DNA of 64,000 nucleotides. Origin: Litomosoides sigmodontis. Taxonomy: Eukaryota; Nematoda; Chromadorea; Rhabditida; Onchocercidae. A program made the translations under genes and the position numbers. The notes under the pieces were generated by a model, which had not been told where the DNA came from, searched no databases, and saw only the letters and a program-made list of their open reading frames with translations. How positions within the stretch are numbered: the stretch's first letter is position 1; each line of letters opens with the position of its first letter. The stretch is from assembly GCA_963070105.1 (NCBI GenBank), contig OY718805.1:2006001-2070000 (forward strand), read 5' to 3'. This document shows, one piece after another, positions 15,936-48,296 of this stretch.

Positions 15936-16806
15936 TGCACAGGAGTGATTGTTAATTTGTTTTCAAACCACATGTTCAAGTGTTTGGATCGTTTTTTGTG
16001 TATGTGTATTATTTAGTTCTGCATTGCTTTTTTGCTTCAAAGTGTTAACCAAGTTATCTATTTCAAATCTGTGACATCAAATCTTATTTTTATAAATCTA
16101 AAGTAGGTGCACTTATGAGTAACGGCATTTTTTGATGAAATTTTGTATTGTGCAATTCTTTTTCTTTTTGCATAGTATTATGTATTATGTATGGGTCAGT
16201 ATTTTATTACTTGTTATATGTCGAATACAGACTGGTAGGTGGTGGGAACTATTGAACCACGAAATGTTATTTTGTGATGTGCCATCAGGAGTTTTAAGTT
16301 TTTTGAATTTTTAATAAGCTGTTTTACTTTACCAGGTTGCTTTACCAGGTTCCAATTCTCCATTAGTCTGAAAGATTAAGTTTGCTTCTCCGTCGGCTTA
16401 ATCGGAATATTTGTTACAATCGTGAAACTTAATTGGTGTAATGCTTCATGGAATTTTATAGTTTTCACGTGTTTTTTATTCTTTGACCTTAGGTTTTCAT
16501 TTCCTTTTTCTTCACTTTTGCTGTTAATAAACTTCTTATTATTCAGAGACTCAATACACACTTCGTTGAATCAATATGTCGACAAATATTATTTCAAAAT
16601 TTTTTTTGGGTTGAAATGAAAAATGCAATGAAATGAGCGATTATAGCACCAGTTTAGATTAAGCAGCTTGATTTGAGTGTTGCACGCATACTGCAGGTTT
16701 TTCAGTCGAGTTATGGTAGTAATAATGATTCGCGACTTTTTAGCAACGATTTGATAAACGAACGGGGTATGCATTCGCGCTTCCTGGTTTTGAATACTTA
16801 TAAGGA
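15936..16806. other. Intergenic between MIC19 and EXT2-like genes
   Basis: 870 bases, AT-rich, same-strand genes on both sides. This gap is far larger than the roughly 100 bases usual in nematode operons. Open frames here are short and overlap one another on both strands; none is supported. Confidence 0.5.
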
Positions 16807-19800
16807 ATGCGATGCAACTGCAGAAGAATTATTGTACCGTTGACTACATTATTTCTGGGATTTACTCTCTGGAACTTACACGAGGAGAGACGATACCAAC
16901 AGATATTGGAGTACCATATCTCTTCGGATGTTATAGGAAAGTTGGAGAGTGGCAAAAACTGCACAACAGATACATGCCTCTCTCTGTTGCCATGTTCACT
17001 TCGTGATGGTCAGCTAACTGTCTTTGTTGAACCATTGATACGGGTCATTGATGAGGTAAATTTTTTGATGTTAAAGAAAGCCGTCATTGAATAATAAAGC
17101 ATTGTCATTTTGACGAAAAGGAATATCATTTATTACAGGAAAAGTCTGCACGATAAACCATTTTTGAAATTCGATGTTTCAGAATGGCAAGGATATTACG
17201 CCGTCACCTTCAAATGAATATCTCGAGATACGTTCAATTATTGAGCGATCCATATATAGAGTTCATGCAATTGAAGATGCCTGTCTTGTCGTTCCTGGAT
17301 TTGATACCCTTAATATTTATCGTTTTGATGACGGCGAATCTTCATTCTCGAAAAATTTCAATGCAGGTGCTCGACTGAGCAACCGTAATGTGCTCATATT
17401 TACGTTTGCTGGTGCCAGTCTTCTTGATATTAATGCTGTTATTGCCAGGTGGTTTTTTCCCTTATTGAAAATCGTTAATCTCTGTGTGTTGGATGCTTGT
17501 TAAATATTAGTAGGGAACAGAATGACGAAATAGATGATAATTGATACTTTTCAAACATTATTCTAGACTAATAATTTGCTTGTAGGACCGGATCTCATCG
17601 TAGGACTTTTCGCCGTGGCTTCGATTTATCACTGCCTTTATGGAATCCGTACGCTTTATCGTCGTCTTTCATATCTTCCGCAGAAGAATTTTCATATTTT
17701 ATTGTTGTACCGATAACATTTGCTTCGCAGAATGTTAAAGTATTACTAAAGAGCTTGTTTGATGAAAATGATTGCCTTGTCTTGGACCGCTGCGATGCAA
17801 CAGATGGAACTCTCCTGTGCGATAGTCGTGGGAATGCCTATAATTTAGATGCAATTGTCAAGGTTTGGATTTTCCTAGCAGCAAAAAAACGGCACTATTC
17901 AAAATTTAAAGTCAGAAGTCAGCAACACCTAAAGTATTGAAATAATCTTTGAAAATTCATTTCTTACATAGGAACACAAGATATTTTATTTTGATTGAAA
18001 TCTTGGTCAAAACATATTAAAAATTATTTTTGAAAGGTTTCAGAAGAGTCAGTTTACCCTAGTTGATGATCGAGTTGCTGGGTCTGAGCTGCTGTTAATG
18101 TCAGCTTTACGTGTTGGCTGCATTCCTGCTATTATCTCTGATTCCATTGTTCTACCCTTCAATGAAGTGATCAATTGGGATTTGTTAGTTGTTAATTTCA
18201 AATTCGTGTGAACTCAAAATTGATAGCGTGCAGGAGGAACTACTACTGTAGCAGTCAAAGGAATATTGTGTTTTGGCATTGAGTGTTCTTGAAACAGAAA
18301 TTTAAGTATTTTCGTTTAGATTATATTTTATTCACTTTTCAGATTGTCATTGAAGTTTTCTCGAAGTCGTCTATCTTCTGTGCTTACACTCTTACGAGGT
18401 TTATCATCTGAACGAAAGCACCGCATGCGGGAACAAATTTTTTTCGCTTATAATCGTTATTTTTCTTCACTTGAAAAAATTGTTCTTACAACTTTAAGCA
18501 TTTTGGAGAGGCGCATTATTCCCAATTCATTTACAACATACGATGAGTGGAATTGCAAATCACCAAAGGTGAAAAAAAGTATCTAAGAATACTTCCTTGG
18601 CTTTTATTTTAACCACATGTTTTATGCTGTATTCTTTCTAAACCAAAGTTCTAGCTAATGTCTATATTACAGGATCATCTTATTCCATCGTTTTTTCTTC
18701 CTTTTCGCGCTTCTGCTGAAGGTTTTACGGGTATTGTCTTGACATACAGCAAACCGGATTCGTTATTTGCTATTATACGATTGCTTGCCAAAGTAGCAAG
18801 TTTGCGCAACATTATCGTTGTGTGGAATCATCTCCGTGAACCTCCTCCAAGTAAGCACATTTTCTATTCACTAGTCTTCTAGTTACTTGTTAGTTTCTCC
18901 ATGTTCATGAGAAGTACCGCTGACGCTTGAGGAAATAAAAAAAATTGAATATATTCCTAAAATTAAATGCATTTTATCAGTTCTGTTTTGCTATAGGTTC
19001 TTTCTGCCTTTTCTTTACATTATAAATCCATAAGAAACGATTTTTTGTTTGCAGTGATCGAGTGGCCACACATAAATCGACCCATTTATGTGATCCATAT
19101 GGACCAAAATATGTTGTCCAACCGATTTATTTTGTTCTCGGAAATAACGACAGATGCAGTATTCACACTTGACGAGGACATAGTCACTTTGAGTGCCAAT
19201 GAAATTGAATTTGGCTACCAGGTGTCATACCAATTCAGAAATTTTCAGGAATCAGAAATTTTACCAATAATTTTTTAATGAAATAAATCTGTAACTAACA
19301 GTACTGTCATCTTATAACAGTTTAATAAAATACGGGAATACTGTTTCATATTTATTGTTTGAGATCTGGCGAGAAAATCCGGATCGTTTAGTGGGATTTC
19401 TACCAAGATTTGCTGTTTTCAATGAATCTACCAAATCATATCAATATAACGTAGAGTGTGAAAATTCGATGAATATTATTTTAATGAAAGCTGCGTTCTA
19501 TCACAAGGTGAAATCAAATTTATCTCCAATTCTGCTCTGTCTTACAACAAAAAAAAGCACCATTACTTTTTCATGCCACTGATTTTTATGTGGTTCTATC
19601 CAAAATGTAAGACTATCCTTATTTAATGACTCAAACATATGTCAAAATTCCTTTTTACAGTACTATGGAATGTTATATCACGAGTTACTCCCATCAGAAA
19701 TAGTCGATTATGTAGAAAAAAATAAAAATTGTGAGGATATTGCAATGAACTTTCTGATTAGTGGCATTACTCGAAAAAGTCCATTGAAGGTTACGTCACG

Positions 19801-20142
19801 AAAAAATTTCATTTGTTCAAGTAAGTATCCGTTGTCAAAAAAATTGATATATTTAGCTCATTTTTAATATTTAGTCTTTTCAGTTTGAATTTTACTTGGA
19901 CTTCATAAATATCTTAGTCAATTCAAAGTTAAAACTAGGTGGAGTAAATGCTTTTGTTTTTAGCGGGTATTAGCAGTGATCTATCAAAATGGAATATCCA
20001 ACGTTCTACTTGTATTAACTTGTTTATTTCGTATTTTGGCTATAATCCACTAGTTACAACTGTTTCAAGATACGATCCTGTTTTATATGAGGTATCTTTC
20101 GAAGGCATCACTAATCCATATAATCAGATTGGACAGCTTTGA
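16807..20142 (+). CDS. EXT2: Exostosin-family glycosyltransferase, EXT2-like
   Basis: Ten exons: 16807-17055, 17183-17448, 17586-17862, 18044-18183, 18343-18568, 18673-18850, 19055-19221, 19364-19507, 19661-19820, 19964-20142; all phases agree, 661 residues (human EXT2 718). Type II architecture: short cytosolic tail, one membrane anchor (about residues 8-24), a GT47-like exostosin module, then a GT64 domain. GT64 hallmarks are kept: LSNRF, the metal-binding DED (485-487) in TLDEDIVTL, and [10 protein letters not shown] with Asp575. The end NQIGQL resembles the EXT2 C-terminus. Known role: Golgi/ER polymerase of heparan sulfate (alternating GlcNAc/GlcA), working as an EXT1-EXT2 complex. The GT64 tail also has EXTL3-like stretches ([13 protein letters not shown]), so EXT2 versus EXTL3 rests on the short N-terminus and should be tested by phylogeny. 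AATAAA at 20401. Confidence 0.88.
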
Positions 20143-21000
20143 AAAAAATACTTCATTGGATATGAAATATTTGCAGTTTAGAGCATTTTCTAGCAAGTTT
20201 AGCTTTACAATATGTTAATTTTATTGATATTGCGAATTGAACTGTGAGAAGATCCTTTTTGCTGGAAAAGAGTGTGACTACTAATGAGCATTTCATATAA
20301 CTTGTACTAAGGAGTTTCGGAGTTTCCTTCATGGGTAGGGGAAGAGTTTTTCATGTGATGGATTTAACCGGTAAAAACATCAGAGAATGTCTAAACATTG
20401 AATAAATTCAGTTACGGTATTGGAATAGTTGTGCCAATATGCCACTCGACTAACCTTTAAGGTGCTATTGCAACTTTTTACTTTGAAAACTTTCATATGT
20501 GTCATTTTTGGATTATCTTTTCTACATTGCTATTGTAATGCTGTGCTTTATATACCATTTTCTTATGCATGAATTCTGTGCCTGCATTTTTACGAATCAA
20601 GTTGTCCGGTGATTGCTTTACTTTGTCTCATTTTCCATATATACGTGGTTCATTTTACTTTGCTTCCATATTTACTAATACTATTTTTAGCGATCTCATC
20701 TGTTCTAATTTATGAAACGCGTTAGTTTAAAATGAAGGTTTATTCTAATTACTGCTTACGCTTTTTCATTAGTTACAATTTTTGCTAAAGTGAAGCCTTG
20801 TCCTTGAAGACTATAATAGAACTCTTCTCTCGGCTTTACAAATTGCTTTATGTAAATTTTAAATCAATGCAACATGTATAAGAGAAAGCAAGAAGTAACT
20901 GCGCTGTTTCAGATCTATCACTGAAATATCGTTAATCATTTAATGTCAAGATTCTGATGTTGCCTGATCATTGATTCAGCACACAATTGATGTTGATAAT
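20143..21000. other. Convergent intergenic region
   Basis: 3' flank of the EXT2-like gene (an AATAAA occurs at 20401-20406) meeting the 3' end of the minus-strand membrane-protein gene. No coding signal seen. Confidence 0.55.
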
Positions 21001-23182
21001 TTAATCTTTTTTTTCTGCTGTTGCAACTGTGAACGCTTTGTTATGCTGTCGTGCAGATTCGTGTTCCAGATTGATCGAAGCAAAATATTCACGCATATCG
21101 TAAGCCGCAACAGGTAAGCCTTGAGCTCGTAACTTAGCAGCAAATGCCAAATCACCATCATCATATCCGATCCATCTGTAAAACCAACAGCATCAGTGCT
21201 AACATTTATTATTATTCTTGACGTATAGAATACAACAGAAATCAAATATAATATTACACAGACGAAGCAAATATCAATCTATACTTTCTATATGATAATT
21301 AATTAATTATTTGAGCAGTAATGAAATGTGGAAATATTAGTAAATTAAACAAGTGTGGGCGGTCATTCACATTTTAATGCTTTAATTGAAATATATAAAT
21401 GTTGCAGTAAAGATTCCCAAATCTATCATAATTTTTTGCAACGATAATTCTTCATCGTTTGTAAGTTTGCAATAATTTCTTCAAAATATCAAATAAGAAC
21501 AAAAGTAAATACACTTAACCGAGTGCGGAAAAATTTATACGTCTTGCTATGAACATACGATCCAATGAAATAGGTAAATGCTGTCAGTGACCATAGTACT
21601 GTAAGGACAATATCTGTAATTTCAATAAATTATGAAATATGAACTTGCAAACATTTTATCATTCAGAGCAGTGTAAGAAACAGTAAGCTTAGGCGATTGC
21701 AAATTTGTTTTTGAAATAGTTAATTGCTAATTTAACAAACAAGTTAGGCTATATCTGATAGTTGAACCACATTTTATTCGTGGTAGAACTTACTCGTTCA
21801 AACTTTGGAACAAATAAAAACTTTCGTTTATTTTACTAAACTTGCGAGTAAAATGAATGGTAATTTTTTGGAATTTTGATTCGATTTTTTTAAGCCTTCA
21901 ATAGCATTAATTTTCATGGACTAACAAATTTATTTGATAGAATAATTTGAAAATTTGCATCATAAAGTGACTTTCGAGAAAAATGGTAGATGATGACAAA
22001 TCTTCATGCATTAACGAATAACTTGTATGAAATGATTGGAATGCAGTTAATTCATTTGAAATTACTGGGAGCTCTGATAACTAACCTAAAATAGCTGATA
22101 ATGGATAATCACGGGAATTCCGATAACTCACCGGAGATGGATTTCCGTTCACCGGAATTAATAACTGCCCATGTTAGGGCGAAAAATAACATAACAACAA
22201 TTCGGCAGTAATAGAATGCAACGAGAAGCACATGCTGAAAATTTTCTCAGAAATTTAGAATATTACGAGAGTTGTTGTATGCTATCACTTCACATATGTT
22301 ATCGTAGCAGATCATTGAAAGGAAGCAAAGAATTTTGTTCAAAATTCAATTCGAAAATTTGAAGTCAAACTTTCAAGTGTTAACGAATCCTTTTTTATCT
22401 TTTATTTTCCCAAATGAAAAGAATAAAAGAAAACGTACACCAAAGTACAGTCCAATAGGTCCTGAAAGATACGTTAGGAAGGAAATGTAGAGAACAAACA
22501 ATGGCACTTTAACTGACGTTGTTAATTGTTCCTAAAAACATTTTGAATGACCGAATTTTTCCTACAAATTTGTAAAATTGAAAAAGTTGGAAGAATTCGG
22601 ACGTGGAGCAATTATTTGGAGAAAGAGAAAACACAACGAATTTTTGCACGTGGATATTATGAATAACTTTGAGATATAAAGCAACAAAAATCTTAAGAAT
22701 TATTAAAATCACAAATGCAATAATATGTATGCAAAAACAACTAAATTACATTTCATACTTTCTATTCCTTTTCTTCGTTAACTAACCTTCACACTTTTAG
22801 TGAAATTAACTTTAATTTTCCAACAGTTACGAGAAAAACTCACAAATTTCACGAGCAAAACAAAGTTTTATGAGAATATTAGCATTTTACCTTCTCGAAT
22901 AATTTTGTCAATTAAAGCTTTTTTGTTGTTGTTTTTGAAATTTCTACAAAAAAAAATTTACATCATGATAATGAAACAAGGCAATGAGGAAGAACATTGA
23001 GCACGTTGACCAGAAATCGATCACGCAAAAAAATACGCTTGCCACGTATGAATGCAAACCACCACAGCAAACGCAATATTCATCGCTTAAATACAAACAT
23101 TTATACTAGTAATTTAAATTTAAACACAACTAATTTAGTATGTATTTCGTACAGTTCTCTGTTCCACTTTCACTTTCGGCAT
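21001..23182 (-). CDS. Four-transmembrane protein, possibly LAPTM-like
   Basis: I do not recognise this family with certainty. Six exons with consistent splice sites: 23153-23182, 22962-23105, 22439-22531, 22132-22234, 21541-21613, 21001-21175; 205 residues. The N-terminus is a short cytosolic segment with a cysteine cluster (EYCVCCGGLHSYVAS). Four hydrophobic helices follow, around FFCVIDFWSTCSMFFLIAL, VPLFVLYISFLTYL, VVMLFFALTWAVI and VLWSLTAFTYFIG. The last exon encodes a hydrophilic tail of about 58 residues beginning TWIGYDDGDLAFAAKLRAQG. The Cys-rich start directly before the first helix and the 4-helix layout recall lysosomal LAPTM proteins and related small nematode membrane proteins, but key LAPTM motifs were not identified. 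The tail's final residues (TAEKKD) carry no obvious sorting motif. Start chosen as the only ATG that splices in frame. Confidence 0.72.
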
Positions 23183-24867
23183 ATAACTGCTGGCTCGCGA
23201 TTTGTTGCTTTAGCTAGCTTAGTAAAGGTTAGAAGTTAAAATAACTGCAGGAAGTGTGATCACATGCGTCATCTTTGCCAACCTGTCATCCTCGCTTAAT
23301 TCTGGAAGACACATTAACAAAAACAACTGCCCAGTTGTATTGAATTGTAGTGAAATGATATGAAATGGAATAATTGTGTAATGAATATGGCACCGCCTGA
23401 GTGCGCCTGATTGCTTCTCATAATGCCTATCAATACACCGGTTGTTTCCCACTAACTCACAGCTCCCGTTGGAAAAATGTCTTGAAGAAGTAACAAGAAC
23501 TTCTCTAACGAGGAAAACTCTCAGATTTAGCAAAATGGGAATTGAAAGTCAATCTTCTGAATGTAATGCACATAATATATGTAAGCAATTTCATTGCTAA
23601 TAAAGCACTAAATTATGATACAGCAAAAAAATAACAAATTCAATATGCGGGATTTGAATAACACATCTCTAAAAGGAATCATAACATTACAACAATAAGC
23701 AAAAATAGAAAGCTAGATAGTCCTTAATTGCAAGGACAACTTCAAGAATTTCTCTGAAATGCTAATTACTCACCTCCTTGATAATAAAATGACCATTGTT
23801 TATAATTTCTGATTTAATGAATCTTTAGGAAAAGGTAGAGCTGTAACTTATGCTGTAACTAATGAAAAGATATACGAAGAAGTTAACACAAAACAGTTGC
23901 AGTGATATTCAATGCGAAATCAATATCCAGAAAAAGTAACAAAGATTGGCGAAGTCAATTACAATAGACAATGTAGCAGTGATGGACAACACAAAAAGAA
24001 AATGATTGCTGGTACAAGGCATTAGCTAACGTCATGCTCAGGTAGTGAGAAGTAAAAACAAATTTGAGAGGTGATGAAATCCACTAGCGGATAACATACA
24101 CTGAGCAAAAAAAAAAAATCATGCCTGAAAAAGATCCACAATTTTCTTGAAAAGTCAAATTATTCGAAACTTTTATTTTTTCTAGCTATCATAAACGCAA
24201 ACATAAAATAAAATGCCAAACAAGATTATACCAAACAACAATTTACTCCGTATAACTTCAATATATTTTATCATAAACCATTGTCGATTATCAAACAACA
24301 GTTTTTTTAATAACAGATGTCGAGCGAATAAAATTCTGCAAAATTTCTAATTTGTAAATTTTTCGTCGACTACTAGCAAAAAATTGACAGAATTAAGCTT
24401 ACAGTACATCAAAATATTAAAATTGCCACTAAGCTCACAGTAAATTCATATCATTGAACATCATCAAAATCTGAAACACGCGATACCAATGAAAACAGAA
24501 TATTAGCGATTTCAGCATTAAGTGTTCCATGATCTCCATGCATATTGTCGAAAATACCGTTGGAGATTTCCGATACCTCAAAAATTGTTGCTTAAATTTT
24601 TCAAACAGATTTCATTTACATATGGTGCAGCTTGCCAATGACTTCGATTTACCTCACTTCTTTAGGTTTGAGGAAAGAATTTTCGATATATTAAATACTT
24701 GCCACATTTTCGAGCAATGTCTATTCAGTGTTTTAAAAAATCAAACCTGGTTACTGGGGTCAACTTGCTTCATCCAACTATTCACCGGTCTCGAATCTGT
24801 TGTTTTCCAGTCTAAAATTTCAGCTTTTAAGTTCAAGAAACAGTAAAAATTTTTTTCTTCAATTCTT
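23183..24867. other. Intergenic region, 3' flank of the multi-Tudor gene
   Basis: Upstream of the four-helix membrane-protein gene and downstream of the Tudor gene. Open frames at 23219-23533 (-) and 24529-24846 (+) have no family signature; the latter partly overlaps the last Tudor exon in antisense and is probably chance. Confidence 0.5.
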
Positions 24868-34794
<9,927 letters not shown>

Positions 34795-35527
34795 CACTGT
34801 TATCTCACAGTAGGAACTAATCGTACGTCGTATGTTAGTGGTGAAATATGAGCGTTATGTGCAATAAATTTTGTAAATGAACTAGTTGAACGTAACATTT
34901 TGAACGATCATAAAAATTCATTCCATCATTTTACCGGTCATTTGAGGTCAATTTGTCGGTAAGAAATTACTTTACTACTAAGTAGCAATAACAAAAGAAC
35001 GAGAAGGAATTATCTCTAAAACAAACAACACTCTTTCGGTTGAAAGGAAAAGATTGTTGAAATTTCACATTAAAATTACTACCTTCCGCACACGTCGCTC
35101 AAAATTATTATTTAAAGAGAAGAAGGCTGAGATAAGCAGGCAGGACGGTTTGAGATAAATTGATCAATTTAGCAATAGCGCGGTTAAAATACGATGAACG
35201 ATATTGATGAATTTGGTTATTTCGAAAAAATTGCTGACAAATAGTTTCCACACCAAAACTTCCCGAGAATGCTACACTATAAATTTAGTAAAATTTAATT
35301 AAATTTCAAAAAAAAATTTCCATATAATCTTTTCTGCAAGCATTTAAATCAAATTAATTAGTATCACTAAGACGAGCCAAAAAAGATTCTCACATTTTAT
35401 TAAGAATTCGAGCTTATTCGTTTTGGCAAATTTTGTACACCTTGTAAGAAAAGTTGAAATTGTAGCAATTTTTTAAATTCGACCAATCAATTAAACATAA
35501 TATTTTGAATAAGTAAATTGTAGTAGA
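34795..35527. other. Upstream region of the multi-Tudor gene
   Basis: Presumed promoter region of the Tudor gene; AT-rich, with no recognised gene. Confidence 0.5.
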
Positions 35528-35662
35528 TTATAAGAACCTTGAAATTAGCATAGTAATCCAACCAGTGAAAAATATCACTCCAACGATATGCGAAGATGTT
35601 AAGCCTGCATATCGCCAATTACCTTGTTGCTCAGGATGACATCGATCACTGAAATTTGTCAT
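35528..35662 (-). CDS. Possible small single-helix membrane protein (44 aa)
   Basis: An unspliced frame MTNFSDRCHPEQQGNWRYAG..., ending in a hydrophobic helix (about IVGVIFFTGWITMLI) and a stop, 44 residues in all. The frame could alternatively be an internal exon, since AATTTCAG precedes GTGATCG just after the ATG and AAGGTTC could serve as a donor at the end. I do not recognise the sequence and found no partner exons nearby. It lies 0.7 kb upstream of the Tudor gene on the same strand. Confidence 0.3.
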   Translation of the reverse strand: MTNFSDRCHPEQQGNWRYAGLTSSHIVGVIFFTGWITMLISRFL

Positions 35663-36244
35663 TTCAAAAAGCATTTGGAAGTTCACTTTAACGATAGAGA
35701 TAAATAATCATTGTTATCTGAACTTCTTCAATTTCCTTTTTTGTTTTATTTGGTTTGAAATTAATTGATTATTTGAGTCATTTGTCTTGTTTTGTTTGTT
35801 CTTTTTGGACTATCATGAGCTTTGACATGTTTTCAGTGATAACTCGTGACCTTTTCACCCCTAGGAATTTCCATTTCTTCAATCCAATCAAATTATTACG
35901 CAATTACTTCCAGTGACACAGTTCTGCATCCAATCTCTCTTCTACTTTAGGTTATTTCAGTTTTTATCCCTTACTTAATTATACAGCTCTTCCACACAAC
36001 ATCACCCTTACTTCCCCTCATAGGACCCTTACTTTTTGCAAACTTTTTGTAAGCTTCTCATGAAATTATCAACTCTGTTATTTAAGTAATAATCGTCAGG
36101 TAAACGCCCTACGAATCAGCGTATATTAATGAATACGATCATCGATGGTGTAGTTTTGTTGAAAGTGCGACTCATAGCTTTCAATTAATTTAGCAAACTA
36201 TATTTTCAACATTTGAAAATTGCTTCTATTTAAGATAGCAGCAA

Positions 36245-36541
36245 ATGCTTCAACAAATATCAATAACCTGTCTTGATATAAATGCGCGACCTTTAGGAAT
36301 TGCTACCGAATGGTTGAATTCGCAAAATGTTTCCTCATTTCTTCAACTAATCCCTCAAATTAAATCCGCTGATAAAAATTCCAATATTTTGCACAATATA
36401 TGCAACATTATGCGTCAATGCATATTAGCATTAAATTTCAGCAGATCTAAAATGCAAAGTTTGCAAGGATTGGAAATTTTGAGGAAACATTTAATTTCAC
36501 TCTATCGCTCTAAGCCAGTCTACTCATTTTTTGAATAATTT
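36245..36541 (+). CDS. Possible single-exon hypothetical protein (97 aa)
   Basis: ATG-initiated frame of 97 residues ending in a TAA stop, with balanced amphipathic-helical composition and no low-complexity bias. That makes it more protein-like than other chance frames in the window. Isolated between two minus-strand genes. No family recognised and no splice partners seen. It may be chance. Confidence 0.35.
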
Positions 36542-38114
36542 TGAATATAGAGATGCCCTGACCATGACTACTTCATTCTACGAGAAATTGCATTATTTGT
36601 CATTGAATAAGAATAAAATCCTAGCTAATCACTTTTTTGACGCAGGCTCCCTGCAAAGTCTTTGAAAAATAAGCATCAAAAGAACTGAGTATTTTCCTCA
36701 CTAGAAAATAGACCAATTTAGAATAAAGTTTTTTTTCTCTTCCTTGTTTAAATTGTATGGCTGAGAGGAATTTTCCGTTAGATGGTGCAGAAAACTCCAG
36801 AATTACAGTCAGTGAATCAAGCAGCGACTTTGTTTATAAGCTATTCGAAACAAAAAAAAAAACAAGTTTTATGAAATTAATAAATCCAAAATCCCTAAAA
36901 GAGATGTTAACATAACTGCTTCGGAACATGTAACAAATTTTATCACAGACGAACAGAGATAATGATGACACATCATGATGAAATTAAATTAAAAAAACAA
37001 ATATGGCATAACAAGAATACTGTTCTTGCAGCACAAATTCATTAACCTTTCATGCTCATTTGCATGAACTGAAAATTGATTCATATAAAAATACGAAAGA
37101 AATAAGACTGTGAGCCAAATCCCCAAAAGGCTCCATTTCAAACAGACTGATTAATGGGTTTTAAATCATAAATGCAAATAAAGTAAAAATATGGTAAGAC
37201 CCGTTCCGGATTCATACGTAGGGAGTTCATATTAGCTGAGGAGTACTTAAAAGACCTAATTGTACGAGTTAAAATTTGCTCATTTACTTATTCCCATTCA
37301 GTGCCCTCTTCCACTGAACAAATTAATGAGGCCATAAGTGAGACGAAGATGAGAGAGAGCACTTCTATCCATAACTAATATATTCAAGACGCAAAAAACC
37401 AAACAAGTCAGCATCCTACTTCAAGTAATACGTGTAATATGTACTACATATTATATACATATTTCAAGCTATTCGATGAGGTTGATTGTTTGGTGAACTT
37501 AAAAAGTGAGAATAAAAGATGAATGATGCGTAAATAATTAAGGCGCAAACGTACCTGTAAGTCTATCACAACATTTGAAGATGAAAAGAATTCAACATAA
37601 TCAGATTAAAAATCAGTTCGAAAGATTAAAACCATATGGAAATAAAAAATGCAAAAAATGCTCAACAATTGCAACAAGCGATGCATACTGGCAAATGATA
37701 CATACTCCAGAAAAAATAATAAATTACAGATTAACGATAGAAAGTAGAGAAACATAAACCAGACATTCTGCCTATGCTTCACATTAGAAATGTTGATGGC
37801 TTGATCAGTCTCAAAAATACAAAACAATAAACAATTCATCGTGAATACATCGACAGTCGTATAATGAACAGTTGGAAAATTACAGTTTTTCTGATAGTGT
37901 ATAAATGCTAAAATTCTGAAGAAATGTAAAAAGTCGGATTTAAGATAAACTAAAACGTATCATTTGGGGCAGTTACCTATGTAATTCTCCTAATAAATTG
38001 TTCCTAAGTATGAAAATAACAGACATATAGTTTAAAGTGCTGTAGACTAAACAATGTAATTTGCGAAGATAGCAGTTTTAGTTCAAATATAAAGAAAATT
38101 AAACTAACCATTAA
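36542..38114. other. Intergenic between the 97-aa frame and RIC1
   Basis: AT-rich DNA downstream of RIC1 (minus strand). The frame at 37575-37757 (+) and its antisense partner have no recognisable features. Nothing supported. Confidence 0.5.

Positions 38115-48296
<10,182 letters not shown>

Noticed and set aside
15936..16806. Possible operon linking MIC19 and the EXT2-like gene (same strand).
   Set aside because: The 870-base gap is much larger than in typical nematode operons, and I saw no SL2-type downstream arrangement.
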